Source of the DNA: Flavobacteriia bacterium
GTDB taxonomy: Bacteria > Bacteroidota > Bacteroidia > Flavobacteriales_D > Crocinitomicaceae
DNA: 16,703 nt
Assembly: GCA_009923965.1 (NCBI GenBank)
Contig: RFSL01000006.1
Span: forward strand, 1-16,703
Direction of reading: 5' to 3'
The position numbers were made by a program, and so were the translations under genes. The notes beneath the pieces are model-generated. The model ran no database searches. It worked only from the letters and a program-made list of their open reading frames with translations, and was not told the DNA's origin. Position 1 is the stretch's first letter. Each line of letters opens with the position of its first letter. Shown piece after piece: positions 1 to 8,227 of this stretch.

Positions 1-358
1 ACCAAAGTCTGCCAGCCATTTGCAACTGTTGTTGTTGCCTCTGTTTCTACAGACTGTGTTGGATTACTGTGATTTTCAACTTTCAAGCGAACTTGAATGC
101 CCGCATCTGGAGACCAAACTTTTAAAGACATTGAGGTATTTGTAGCAGAAAAAGGGACTGGACTTGCTAATCCTAAGGCTGCTGCTGCTGTGATAGTTGT
201 TCCCGCCCAAGGTTGAGCTGAGGCAGACTTAATCACTTTAACTACTGTGTTTGCAGGATTTGTTGGATCTGTTACAATCGTTGATGCTTCTGCTCCTTCA
301 AATCCAATAACACCGTAATCAACCGTATTTCCTTCAAAAGTAACTGGTAAATTCATTT
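1..358 (-). repeat. Direct repeat, copy 2 of the jelly-roll module (cut by left edge)
   Basis: This stretch aligns without gaps to 1333-1690 at a constant offset of 1332 bases (444 codons). It encodes residues 697-814 of the secreted protein. About 108 of 118 residues are identical to copy 1. The repeat probably continues past the left edge, since copy 1 continues to about base 1185. Confidence 0.9.
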
Positions 359-2444
359 GGGCTAAAATAACAGTTATGGTAAGATTTAGAACTTGTGTTA
401 TGCAGTTTGCGGTACTTCCTGAATAGATTCCAGATGTATAATAAGTCTGACTATTCTCTGCCCAAGTATAAGATCCAGGCGCTGTAATTGTTGTCATATC
501 TGTTGTACTTGGAGTAATTGTTAAATTTAAAAGTTCTGTGCCACAATTTGTTGTCTCCCCAGTATAGATGCCAGAAGTAAAAAGTGTCTGCCCATTCCAC
601 GTGTATGAATCGCAAGCAGTTTCATAAGTAGTATTTGGCAAATTTGGTGAAATAGTCAAATCTAATATTTCAGTAATACAATTAGCGGTAGTTCCTGTGT
701 AAGTTCCAGAAATAGTATATGTTGTGTTATTCCATGTGTAAGACTCACAAGAAGTTGCAACTGTTATATTGCTTGAGTTCGGAGTAATTGTTAAATTTAG
801 AATATCTGTAATACAGTTTGTAGTTTCTCCTGTGAAGGATCCAGAAGAAGTGTAGGTTTGACCATTCCATGTATAAGAATCACAAGCTGTTTCGGAGGTT
901 GTATTTATCGTATTTGGAGTTACAGTTACTGTTGCGGCTCCTGAATTCCCCATTCCCATTACCCCACTTCCTACTACTGAAACAATAGAGTAAGTTGATG
1001 TTGCAGTTGGGCTTACAGGAATACTAACTGGACTTGTTCCAGTTGCTGTAAAGTTATTTGTCCCATCAGTTACCGTAACAGTATATGGTGAAGATCCGCC
1101 AGTCACTTCAATATTTAAATTTGTAGTTGAACCATTGCAAATACTTGTATTTCCTGTTAAAACTGAAGCGCTTGGTGGCGTAGGAACAAACATCATCAAG
1201 TCGTCAAAATAATAGATTTTCTCTCCCGATACCGAGCCAGCAACAGCAAAATTCATGAAAACAGATGCTTTGTCTAATGAATAAGCCAAATTTAATGCTG
1301 CAGTTCCTGGAGCTTGATTAGCAAAATTAAACACCAAAGTCTGCCAGCCATTTGCAACCGTTGTAGTCGCTTCTGTTTCTACAGACTGGTTTACATCACT
1401 GTGATTTTCAACCTTCAAACGAACTTGAATGCCAGCATCTGGTGACCAAACTTTTAAAGACATGGAGGTATTTGACGCAGAAAAAGGAACTGGACTTGCT
1501 AATCCTAAAGCTGCTGCAGCAGTTATTATAGTTCCAGCCGAAGGTAGTGCTGAGGCAGACTTAATTACTTTAACTACTGTGTTCGCAGGATTTGTTGGGT
1601 CTGTTACAATCGTTGAAGCTTCTGCACCATCAAATCCAATTACACCGTAATCAACTGCAGTACCTTCAAAAGTAACAGGTAAATTCATTTGTGTTAAAGT
1701 TGGACCTGTTGAACACGCAGTACATAAGCCATAACAAACACTTGGAAGAACTATAGCTGTTGAACCAACAGTTAAAGCACGATTAGTATTTACGCCTGTT
1801 GTAATTGTACAGCTTGTGCCAGGAATCAATGATTCTTGTCCAGTCCAGTTGCTGTATGAAAACTTGTATTCATAAGAACCTGAGTTAAGTAGAATTGTTG
1901 TTTCCCAAATACCATCAGCGTTTGCATCTGTCATAGCGTTACAAGACCCGCACCAATTATTAAATGTACCATTTACTTCTGGAATAGAGTCCGCAGGCAT
2001 TGTACTTTGATTCATATCAACCTTAAATGTTACGAGAACTGGAGGTGTTATGCAGGTTGCAGAACAAGAATTCCAGCAGACAGTTGGAAGAACCATAGCA
2101 GTTGGACCAACAGTTAAAGAACGATTTGTAAAACCAAAATTTGTTACTGTGCATGCACTTCCGGGTGTAAGTGCTTCTTGCCCATCCCAGCCGTTATATG
2201 AATATTTGTATTCATACGGGCCTGTAGCAAGTGGAATTGTAAGCTCCCAAATACCATCAGCATTTGAATCTGTCATAGGAGCACAAGATCCACACCATCC
2301 GTTGAATGTGCCTTTTACTTGTGGTATTGCTCCTGCTGGCGCGCCACTTTGGTTCATGTCCACTTTAAAAACAACATTTGTTTGAGCATATAGACCTAAG
2401 CTCGAAAGGATAAAAAGACAAAATATTAAAGTAGTTTTTTTCAT
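1..2444 (-). CDS. Large secreted multidomain carbohydrate-binding protein (C-terminus beyond left edge)
   Basis: The minus-strand frame is open from an ATG at 2444 to the left edge, giving at least 814 residues with no stop. Residues 1-21 are a signal peptide ending LYAQ. Two tandem modules of about 110 residues follow (about 22-133 and 136-247, 114-residue period); both show DMNQS, FNGWC/FNNWC, NADGIWE and YEYK, resembling CBM20/48-like starch-binding or E-set folds. Next come a jelly-roll-like module (about 253-419, with a 'YYFDD' strand), an Ig-like segment (about 423-510), four 45-residue CDSYTW repeats (about 516-695) and a second jelly-roll copy from 697 to the edge. The known pattern is an extracellular Bacteroidota protein, usually T9SS-secreted and often with a glycoside hydrolase domain such as GH16. 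Neither a catalytic nor a sorting domain is visible, so the enzymatic role is unknown. The neighbouring GH3 gene suggests glycan binding or degradation. Confidence 0.9.
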   Translation of the reverse strand, partial: MKKTTLIFCLFILSSLGLYAQTNVVFKVDMNQSGAPAGAIPQVKGTFNGWCGSCAPMTDSNADGIWELTIPLATGPYEYKYSYNGWDGQEALTPGSACTVTNFGFTNRSLTVGPTAMVLPTVCWNSCSATCITPPVLVTFKVDMNQSTMPADSIPEVNGTFNNWCGSCNAMTDANADGIWETTILLNSGSYEYKFSYSNWTGQESLIPGTSCTITTGVNTNRALTVGSTAIVLPSVCYGLCTACSTGPTLTQMNLPVTFEGTAVDYGVIGFDGAEASTIVTDPTNPANTVVKVIKSASALPSAGTIITAAAALGLASPVPFSASNTSMSLKVWSPDAGIQVRLKVENHSDVNQSVETEATTTVANGWQTLVFNFANQAPGTAALNLAYSLDKASVFMNFAVAGSVSGEKIYYFDDLMMFVPTPPSASVLTGNTSICNGSTTNLNIEVTGGSSPYTVTVTDGTNNFTATGTSPVSIPVSPTATSTYSIVSVVGSGVMGMGNSGAATVTVTPNTINTTSETACDSYTWNGQTYTSSGSFTGETTNCITDILNLTITPNSSNITVATSCESYTWNNTTYTISGTYTGTTANCITEILDLTISPNLPNTTYETACDSYTWNGQTLFTSGIYTGETTNCGTELLNLTITPSTTDMTTITAPGSYTWAENSQTYYTSGIYSGSTANCITQVLNLTITVILAQMNLPVTFEGNTVDYGVIGFEGAEASTIVTDPTNPANTVVKVIKSASAQPWAGTTITAAAALGLASPVPFSATNTSMSLKVWSPDAGIQVRLKVENHSNPTQSVETEATTTVANGWQTL
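360..899 (-). repeat. Four tandem 45-residue (135-bp) CDSYTW-type repeats
   Basis: The Trp codons of the four units lie at 869, 734, 599 and 464, exactly 135 bases apart. Each unit reads roughly [CDSYTW..(Q/T)(T/L)(Y/F)..SG.(Y/F)(T/S)G.T.NC.T..L(N/D)LTI]. The fourth unit lacks the leading CDS and has PGSYTW instead. Such repeats are common spacers in large secreted or adhesin-like Bacteroidota proteins. Here they sit between the two jelly-roll copies and probably act as a stalk. Confidence 0.85.
1333..1690 (-). repeat. Direct repeat, copy 1 of the jelly-roll module
   Basis: This is the partner of 1-358 and encodes residues about 253-371. The in-frame, indel-free match suggests a recent duplication or continuing gene conversion between modules. 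Copy 1 has Ser at residue 302 where copy 2 has Trp at residue 746, one of about ten differences. Confidence 0.9.
1707..2386 (-). repeat. Two tandem CBM20/48-like modules (342-bp period)
   Basis: The Met codons of the shared DMNQS motif lie at 2357 and 2015, 342 bases (114 codons) apart. Both copies keep the W, C-x-x-C, NADGIWE and YEYK positions, as well as a CWNSC/CYGLC-like cysteine tail, but they have diverged much more than the jelly-roll pair. The fold assignment rests on motif appearance only. Confidence 0.75.
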
Positions 2445-2496
2445 AATAAAATAATTTAAAATTAATTTTTAGCTAATGTATAAAATAAATTATAGT

Positions 2497-2508
2497 ATAT
2501 TGTACAAT
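2497..2508. promoter_or_regulatory. Palindrome ATTGTACAAT in leader; candidate operator
   Basis: A perfect 10-base palindrome (ATTGTACAAT, 2499-2508) lies in the presumed untranslated leader of the secreted-protein gene, about 52 bases before its ATG. The 11-mer ATATTGTACAA also occurs at 4994-5004 upstream of the plus-strand operon. An AT-rich palindrome can arise by chance, so the regulatory role is inference. Confidence 0.25.
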
Positions 2509-2543
2509 AAGTTAAAATTAAAAAAAAGTCATTAATTCTAAAA

Positions 2544-2577
2544 CAAAGCTAAAAAAAATGCTATTTAAATTTTACAA
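2544..2577 (-). promoter_or_regulatory. Candidate Bacteroidota sigma promoter for the secreted carbohydrate-binding protein
   Basis: On the minus strand, TTG (2577-2575) is followed after 23 bases by TAGCTTTG (2551-2544). This fits the Bacteroidota pattern of a -33 TTG and a -7 TAnnTTTG with 17-23 bases between. It lies between the GH3 stop and the next ATG and predicts a leader of about 95 bases. It would let the secreted protein be transcribed separately from the GH3 gene. Confidence 0.45.
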
Positions 2578-2596
2578 TGCAGTAAAACAGAGAAAA

Positions 2597-4879
2597 TCAA
2601 TCTAAACGGAAGGTGCTTTTAAAATTTTCGATAGAAATAATAAAATTTCCTTTTTCTAAAATCCACTCATTATTTTCTCCCACAAACTTCAAATCAGAAG
2701 GGTGAATTACAAATTCAATTGTTTTAGTTTGGTTTGGAAGCAAGTCGATTTTTTCAAAATACTTTAACTTTTTATTTGCTGGAGAGATAGATGCATATTC
2801 ATCAGTTATGAACCATTGGACAACTTCTTTTCCTGCAATTTTTCCATTATTTGAAACAGTGATTTTTGCAATAATAGAATCGTTTTCTCCTACCATACTT
2901 GTTTTGGAAAGAGATAAATTTGAATAAGAATAAGAAGTATAACTCATCCCAAAACCAAAAGGCCATTGCGGATCTATCGCATCATTTTTATTGGTTTTTC
3001 CGGATAAAGTTTCTGCATTAACATAATCATAATGCTCCATTAAACCGTCATATTTTGGAAAAGTGTAGGGTAATTTTCCAGAAAAATTTTCTTCTCCATA
3101 CAGTAAATCCACCAATGCAGAAGAACCGTAATCCCCCGGTAAATAAGCATTTACTATTGCTGATGCAAGAGGCTCAATTGTTCGAATAATTCGAGGTCTT
3201 CCAAAAAGAAATACCAAAACTATTGGTTTTCCAAGCGTTTGAAGTTCCTCAACTAATTTCAACTGTGCTTCACATAAATTTAAACTGCGAATATCACCAG
3301 GTTTTTCAGTTGCTGGCATTTCGCCTAGACAAACTACAATTTTATCACAAAGTTTTGCTTCTTCTATTACTTTACTTAAATCTACAAGCGCACAATTCTC
3401 CCAATTATTTACCAATGTTAGTTCATATCCTTTTTCATATTTAAGTAAGGACGGAGTGATTTTATTTTGAAATGCTTGTTTTATATTTAGTGCATTTTGT
3501 GTATTAAAACTTGAGTCTACACCTTGCCACGTATGAGTCCAGGAACCATTTTGAAATATTAAATTATCTGCAACCGCGCCAAGCAAGAGGATTTTTTCGT
3601 CTTTTTTTAAAGGTAAAGTTTGCTTTTCATTTTTTAGTAAAGTAATCGACTCTAATGCAGATTGTTTTGCTGTTGCTTGAAATTCCTTAGATCCAAAATC
3701 TGAATATAGATCTAATGGATACATCGGGGTTTCAAATAAACCCAATTTAAGCTTGGCATAAATAATTCTAGTTACAGCATCATCTAAGCGAGTTTTACTT
3801 ATTTTTCCTTCCATAACTGCTTCATGAAATAAGTCTAGATATTCTTTATAATTTCCATAATACGGAACCATACTCATATCTAATCCTGCATTAATTGCCA
3901 AGACTATCGCTTCTTTTTGATTTTCTGCAATTTTATGTACCGTATGAAGCATGCGAATATCTTCCCAATCTGAGACAGCAAAACCTTTAAATCCAAATTC
4001 TCCTTTGAGAATATTCGTAAGTAAGTTTTTATTCATGTGCCCAGGAATTCCATTTACAGATCCAGAATTAATCATTACGGAAAGCGCTCCAGCTGCAACA
4101 GCAGCTTTAAAACTTGGTAAGAATAATTCCTTCATTTGACGATCTGGAATCCAAGCAGGTGTTCGATCTCTTCCCGAATTTGGATAACTATAGCCAACAA
4201 AATGTTTCATGCACGATAAGACAGAATAGGGAGAATTCAAAGCACTTCCTTGGTAACCCTTAACTAAAGCAGCACCCATTTCACTTGCTAAATGTGGATC
4301 TTCTCCAAGCGTTTCAAAATACCTAGACCACAAGGCCTTTCTTCCTAAATCAAGGACAGGTGAGAAATTCCAAGGAACTCCTGAAGCGCGTGTTTCATAC
4401 GCGGTTATCAGACCCATTTTTCTTGCTAATTCTAGATTCCATGTTGCTGAGAGTCCAATTTCCTGTGGAAAAAGAGTGCCGCCAACGATGTAATTTGCTC
4501 CATGAATTGCATCTACACCATATATTATTGGAATTTTTACTCGCTTACTAAGATAAATAGAATGAATTTGTTCTAAAATAGTTCTCCAGGTTTTTAAATC
4601 TAAGGTATTCGCACTGACATTTAATAAGGAACCAATTTTATCTTGCTCGATTAACTGCACTAATTTTTTTTCGTCTAATACAATAGGAGTTCTAACTTGA
4701 CCTTGATCGTTGGTTTTTAACAATGCATCCAATGTTAACTGACAAGTTTGGGCAATCTTTTCTTTAACAGAAAGATTTTTAACAATGCCTGTTGCCCTCT
4801 TTAATAAGGATTTATCAGTATCTTGTGCTTGTGTTTTGTTAAATGCAAATAAAATTAAAAATAGCAGAAAGGTCTTCAT
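2597..4879 (-). CDS. bglX: GH3 family beta-glucosidase, secreted or periplasmic
   Basis: The 760-residue protein is near the usual length of BglX-type enzymes. An N-terminal signal peptide ends near TQAQ (residue 19). The GH3 N-terminal barrel shows GVDAIHG (121-127), KHF (225-227) and the nucleophile motif SDWED, with Asp304 as the predicted catalytic nucleophile. The GH3 C-terminal alpha/beta sandwich includes a GEMPATEKPGDIRSL stretch that probably carries the acid/base region. A fibronectin-III-like domain closes the protein. The family removes terminal beta-linked glucose (sometimes xylose) from oligosaccharides. Export suggests action in the periplasm on fragments produced by the divergent operon; substrate linkage cannot be read from sequence. 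The gene stops 152 bases before the secreted-protein ATG on the same strand. No clear -7 box was found upstream. Confidence 0.94.
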   Translation of the reverse strand: MKTFLLFLILFAFNKTQAQDTDKSLLKRATGIVKNLSVKEKIAQTCQLTLDALLKTNDQGQVRTPIVLDEKKLVQLIEQDKIGSLLNVSANTLDLKTWRTILEQIHSIYLSKRVKIPIIYGVDAIHGANYIVGGTLFPQEIGLSATWNLELARKMGLITAYETRASGVPWNFSPVLDLGRKALWSRYFETLGEDPHLASEMGAALVKGYQGSALNSPYSVLSCMKHFVGYSYPNSGRDRTPAWIPDRQMKELFLPSFKAAVAAGALSVMINSGSVNGIPGHMNKNLLTNILKGEFGFKGFAVSDWEDIRMLHTVHKIAENQKEAIVLAINAGLDMSMVPYYGNYKEYLDLFHEAVMEGKISKTRLDDAVTRIIYAKLKLGLFETPMYPLDLYSDFGSKEFQATAKQSALESITLLKNEKQTLPLKKDEKILLLGAVADNLIFQNGSWTHTWQGVDSSFNTQNALNIKQAFQNKITPSLLKYEKGYELTLVNNWENCALVDLSKVIEEAKLCDKIVVCLGEMPATEKPGDIRSLNLCEAQLKLVEELQTLGKPIVLVFLFGRPRIIRTIEPLASAIVNAYLPGDYGSSALVDLLYGEENFSGKLPYTFPKYDGLMEHYDYVNAETLSGKTNKNDAIDPQWPFGFGMSYTSYSYSNLSLSKTSMVGENDSIIAKITVSNNGKIAGKEVVQWFITDEYASISPANKKLKYFEKIDLLPNQTKTIEFVIHPSDLKFVGENNEWILEKGNFIISIENFKSTFRLD

Positions 4880-4962
4880 TTGTTAATGTATTTAGGACAC
4901 TAAGTTAAACATTTTTGTTTTTAATACCTTTTTAATAAGAATGAAGAACTGAAATTGCAGCC

Positions 4963-4970
4963 TAAATTTG
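4963..4970 (+). promoter_or_regulatory. Candidate -7 element (TAAATTTG) of the five-gene operon
   Basis: TAAATTTG matches the Bacteroidota -7 consensus TAnnTTTG and lies 63 bases before the operon's first ATG. No TTG stands at the expected 17-23 bases upstream, so only half the promoter is supported. Confidence 0.35.
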
Positions 4971-4992
4971 CAATAGACAATTTATTTTATTT

Positions 4993-5004
4993 AATATTGT
5001 ACAA
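4993..5004. promoter_or_regulatory. AATATTGTACAA motif in the divergent intergenic region; candidate operator
   Basis: This site shares the 11-mer ATATTGTACAA with 2497-2507. It lies downstream of the candidate -7 box and 29 bases before the operon's first ATG. Its position between the divergent GH3 gene and the operon would allow one regulator to control both; no regulator gene is present in the window. Confidence 0.25.
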
Positions 5005-5033
5005 AATACAAAAACTAAAAATATAATTTTTTG

Positions 5034-6374
5034 ATGCAAAAATTCTTATTCTTTCTATTGTTTTTGCCTGTTGTTTCCTTTTCTCAAGCTAGCAAAGTAA
5101 AGCTTTTCTATCAAAATTCACAATGGGATTTACTTGTAAACGATAAAGTATTTTATATCAATGGTGGCGGTGGAACCGTAAAAATGAAAGAACTTAAAGA
5201 GGCTGGTGGAAATACAATCAGAACTTGGGGTCTTGAAAATGCACAGTCAATTTTAGATGAGGCACATTCTTTAGGCTTAAAAGTAATGCTTGGATTTTGG
5301 GTGCAACATGAGCGTCATGGTTTTGATTATAATGATGATGACAAAGTTAAAAATCAATTAGAAGGATTTCGCTTGGCTGTTCGCAAATACAAAAACCATC
5401 CTGCCTTGTTGATGTGGGGAATTGGTAACGAATATGAATTAGAATATTCCAACACGAAAGTTTGGGCTGCCGTAAATGACATTGCAAAAATGGTACATGA
5501 TGAAGATAAAAATCACCCTACTTCTACTGTTACTGCAGGAATAAACGCTGAAAAGCTCAAATTCATTATGGAAGTAATGACAGAAATAGATATTTATGGA
5601 ATAAACACCTATGGCGATATCGAAAATGTCAAAAATATTCTTGCTAAGGGTTCTTTTCAAAAGCCCTATATGATTACAGAATGGGGGCCAAATGGTTGGT
5701 GGGAGTCCCCAAAAACTAAATGGGGAGCGGCAATTGAACAAAGTAGTACAGAAAAAGCGAATGTTTTTCTTAGCCGTTACCAACGTTGTATTGCAGCAGA
5801 AAGAAAACAGTGTATTGGTTCCTTCGCGTTTTTATGGGGGCATAAGCAAGAACATACAAGTACTTGGTTTGGCTTATTTACAGAAAATGGCTTGCCTACT
5901 GAAGCACTGGATGTTTTAGAGTTTTGTTGGTCCGGAAAATATCCTACAAATAGATCTCCAAGTATTGAAAAGGTAAGCATAACACTAAAAGATTCTTCTG
6001 ATAATAAAAGTTTCTTAGCAAATGTTTTCCCTGCTAAAGAAAAAATAAGCTTCAAACTTTCTGCAAGTGACCTTGATAAGGACAAGTTGACTTATTTTTG
6101 GGAATTAGCGCCAGAAAGTACAGATTTAAAATCTGGAGGAGATGCCGAAGAGAAACCTGCCGCGATAAACGGTAAAATTTCTGGTAATGGCAAAGACGAA
6201 ATTATTCTTAAGACTCCACTAAAAGAAGGAAAATACCGTTTGTTTGTTTCCGTTAGTGATGGAAAAAAAATAGCCTATACAAATATTCCTTTTTACGTGG
6301 AAAATGATCCAAGTTTAGCAGAAAAACAAATTAGATTTAAAAATCAAACACTTAAATCTTTTGAAAATGAATAA
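5034..6374 (+). CDS. Clan GH-A glycoside hydrolase (GH2/GH5-like TIM barrel) with C-terminal beta-sandwich
   Basis: The 446-residue protein starts at ATG 5034; a TTG just before it is an unlikely start. A signal peptide ends near SFSQ. Residues about 25-300 form a (beta/alpha)8 barrel typical of clan GH-A: 'GGNTIRTWG', then MWGIGNEYE with predicted acid/base Glu133, then MITEWGPNGWWE with predicted nucleophile Glu216. Residues about 310-435 look like a cadherin/PKD-type sandwich ('ASDLDKDKLTYFWEL', '.YRLFVSVSDG'). The exact CAZy family is uncertain: GH2-type barrel proteins, GH5 and beta-1,3-glucanase families such as GH158 are all possible. Nearby GH3 and beta-glucan-type binding modules favour a beta-glucan substrate, which is inference. 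It is first in a five-gene operon, and its end overlaps the next ATG by 8 bases, suggesting translational coupling. Confidence 0.82.
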   Translation: MQKFLFFLLFLPVVSFSQASKVKLFYQNSQWDLLVNDKVFYINGGGGTVKMKELKEAGGNTIRTWGLENAQSILDEAHSLGLKVMLGFWVQHERHGFDYNDDDKVKNQLEGFRLAVRKYKNHPALLMWGIGNEYELEYSNTKVWAAVNDIAKMVHDEDKNHPTSTVTAGINAEKLKFIMEVMTEIDIYGINTYGDIENVKNILAKGSFQKPYMITEWGPNGWWESPKTKWGAAIEQSSTEKANVFLSRYQRCIAAERKQCIGSFAFLWGHKQEHTSTWFGLFTENGLPTEALDVLEFCWSGKYPTNRSPSIEKVSITLKDSSDNKSFLANVFPAKEKISFKLSASDLDKDKLTYFWELAPESTDLKSGGDAEEKPAAINGKISGNGKDEIILKTPLKEGKYRLFVSVSDGKKIAYTNIPFYVENDPSLAEKQIRFKNQTLKSFENE

Positions 6375-8226
6375 AGTCAGTATTTATTTAATTTTATCTT
6401 TAATTTTTTTCTGTGGAAGTTTATCCGCACAAATAACTTCTGATACTGCGCTATTTAACCCCTTAAATTCAGGTCTTGTCCCAAAAAAAATAGCAAAATC
6501 TTTAGAAAATATTTCAGTCTCTGGCTATTATCGTTTTTTGGGAGCCTATTCGAATATGGAGAAACAATATGCTCCAACCAATCTTGCTGACTTTAATCCA
6601 AAACAACGCGTTTTTTTAGGAGATGATAGTCAAATTCCACAGTTAATGCTAAACATCGCAGGGCGACCTTCTAAAACGACATCTTTTTCGACAGATTTAT
6701 ATTTATGGACACCGTTAACTGGAAGCAGCACAGATTATGTAAAAGGACTAAATTTAGGAGTAAATTTAACCGGCTCTCATTCCACAAAATACGGAACATT
6801 CTCTGTGAAAACAGGAGGTATACATTGGTATACTTTAAGTCCTTTTACTTTTGCTGCAAATATAGGTTACAATCGCTTTAGTATTTTCGAACGAAATCCT
6901 TGGGATCCAACCACTGCAAATGTTCTAGATCGTTATAAGAAGTTCTATACAAATGGTGCCTTAACGCAAGATGTACGATGGGGGCAACAAGCTTTTCAGG
7001 GTTTTATTTTTGATGGACTCCGCTTGCCAAAAGGGTTTTCATTTGCTTTTATGCATGGGAAATCACAATATAATGGTGGTACGCTTCCAACTCCAAATAA
7101 TTTAACTGCAGGGAAATTAAGGAAAGATTTTAATGAAAGTTTTATAAGTTTAAATGCCATTTCAAGTCGCACCTTTAAAGATAGTTTAGCGCATTTGGCG
7201 CTGGGTTTTAATTTATATACTTCAGAATTTCTTTTCAAAATGAAGAATATTAGTGTTTTAGGTGAGCTTGGTTTAGGGAATTATTTTAGTCCAACAGTGC
7301 AAGGGAAATATGGGGAGGCACTCAACTTAAAAGTTCAAATCTCTCCAAAAGCTTTGGGCTTCCCTCTCGAAGTTCGCTATTTTCAAATTAGCCCACATGT
7401 TATAAATAACAATGGTGTGTTTTTTAATACCTCTATCCAAGAATACAATGATAATTTTGGGTCAGTTGAAAATGCCGGAAGTCAAGTTACACTTCTTCCT
7501 TTTGCGAGTTCATTAGTTTCTATTGGTCAACTAACAAATAATCGCCGTGGAGTAATTCTAAATGCAGATTTTTCCTTCAAGAAACAAAAGTTAACAATTG
7601 GCTACAGTGCTTCGAGCGAAATTATTGGACTTTCAGATAAAATATCCTATGGGCATCCCGCGAATAATTTAGCACTCTCACGTTTTTGGCGTTGGGGATT
7701 TCCAGCAAATGTTGGACCTTATAATAATTTAAATAAAATTTACCGCGGCGTTTATGAAACGGTACAAATTACAGATTCTATTTCTGCAAAAGGATTTAAC
7801 TCAATCGAAGTAAATTACAAAAGAGACTTTAAAATTTTTGGGCGAGAAATCTTGTTTTTCTATCTCGGAGCATTTCATAATGTACAGCGTAATTTTTCAC
7901 CTTTGCCTCGCTATTCAAAAGCTTCTTATTTACAAAGCTATAATCAACAACTAGAATTTTATTATTTACTTTTCCCAAAGGTTGTACTATCAAATTACTT
8001 CGGCTTCGATCGAATAATTGCCAACGAGCACACAAAGTTATCAGAGGTAAGTTTAAAGCCAAAAGATCAGACTGGAAAAAGCTATGCCATTGGGCTCGAT
8101 TTTTTATTGGCAAAAAATACAGGCTTATATATCCGTCATCGTTGGATGAACTATGCGGACCGAAATTTTTCCTTGGATAAATACAAGGGGACAGAAACCA
8201 CAGTTGAACTAAAAATATTTTTTTAA
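6367..8226 (+). CDS. Outer-membrane beta-barrel protein, unassigned family (paralogue A)
   Basis: The 619-residue protein starts at ATG 6367, inside the end of the preceding gene. A signal peptide ends at SLSAQ (residue 22). The rest is alternating polar/aromatic beta-strand sequence with Gly/Asn-rich turns and ends in Lys-Ile-Phe-Phe, the aromatic C-terminus expected for BamA-inserted barrels. No plug domain, TonB box or carboxypeptidase-like domain is visible, so it is not SusC-like. It shares collinear motifs with the next gene: GGIHWYTLSPFTF (150-162), RWGQQAF (204-210), VQISPKALG (323-331) and NRRG (392-395). A role as a porin-like channel or surface glycan receptor is inferred from its place between a glycosidase and glycan-binding proteins; the family was not recognised. 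Confidence 0.72.
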   Translation: MNKVSIYLILSLIFFCGSLSAQITSDTALFNPLNSGLVPKKIAKSLENISVSGYYRFLGAYSNMEKQYAPTNLADFNPKQRVFLGDDSQIPQLMLNIAGRPSKTTSFSTDLYLWTPLTGSSTDYVKGLNLGVNLTGSHSTKYGTFSVKTGGIHWYTLSPFTFAANIGYNRFSIFERNPWDPTTANVLDRYKKFYTNGALTQDVRWGQQAFQGFIFDGLRLPKGFSFAFMHGKSQYNGGTLPTPNNLTAGKLRKDFNESFISLNAISSRTFKDSLAHLALGFNLYTSEFLFKMKNISVLGELGLGNYFSPTVQGKYGEALNLKVQISPKALGFPLEVRYFQISPHVINNNGVFFNTSIQEYNDNFGSVENAGSQVTLLPFASSLVSIGQLTNNRRGVILNADFSFKKQKLTIGYSASSEIIGLSDKISYGHPANNLALSRFWRWGFPANVGPYNNLNKIYRGVYETVQITDSISAKGFNSIEVNYKRDFKIFGREILFFYLGAFHNVQRNFSPLPRYSKASYLQSYNQQLEFYYLLFPKVVLSNYFGFDRIIANEHTKLSEVSLKPKDQTGKSYAIGLDFLLAKNTGLYIRHRWMNYADRNFSLDKYKGTETTVELKIFF

Positions 8227-8227
8227 T

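Noticed and set aside
360..899. CRISPR-like array because of regular 135-base spacing
   Set aside because: The whole stretch is coding in one frame, units are diverged protein repeats without short identical repeats and unique spacers.
1429..2385. Plus-strand open frames of 73 and 111 codons opposite the secreted protein
   Set aside because: They are antisense to a continuous minus-strand coding frame with clear repeats, signal peptide and domain motifs; their own translations show no recognisable features and simply mirror the low stop density of the repeats.
5031..5033. TTG as start of the GH-A gene, one codon before ATG
   Set aside because: ATG at 5034 is adjacent, gives the same signal peptide and is the more likely start. 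The same reasoning applies to the TTG at 6361 before ATG 6367.
6367..8226. SusC/TonB-dependent receptor identity for the first barrel
   Set aside because: At 619 residues it is much shorter than SusC proteins (about 1000), and no carboxypeptidase-like domain, plug or TonB box is visible.
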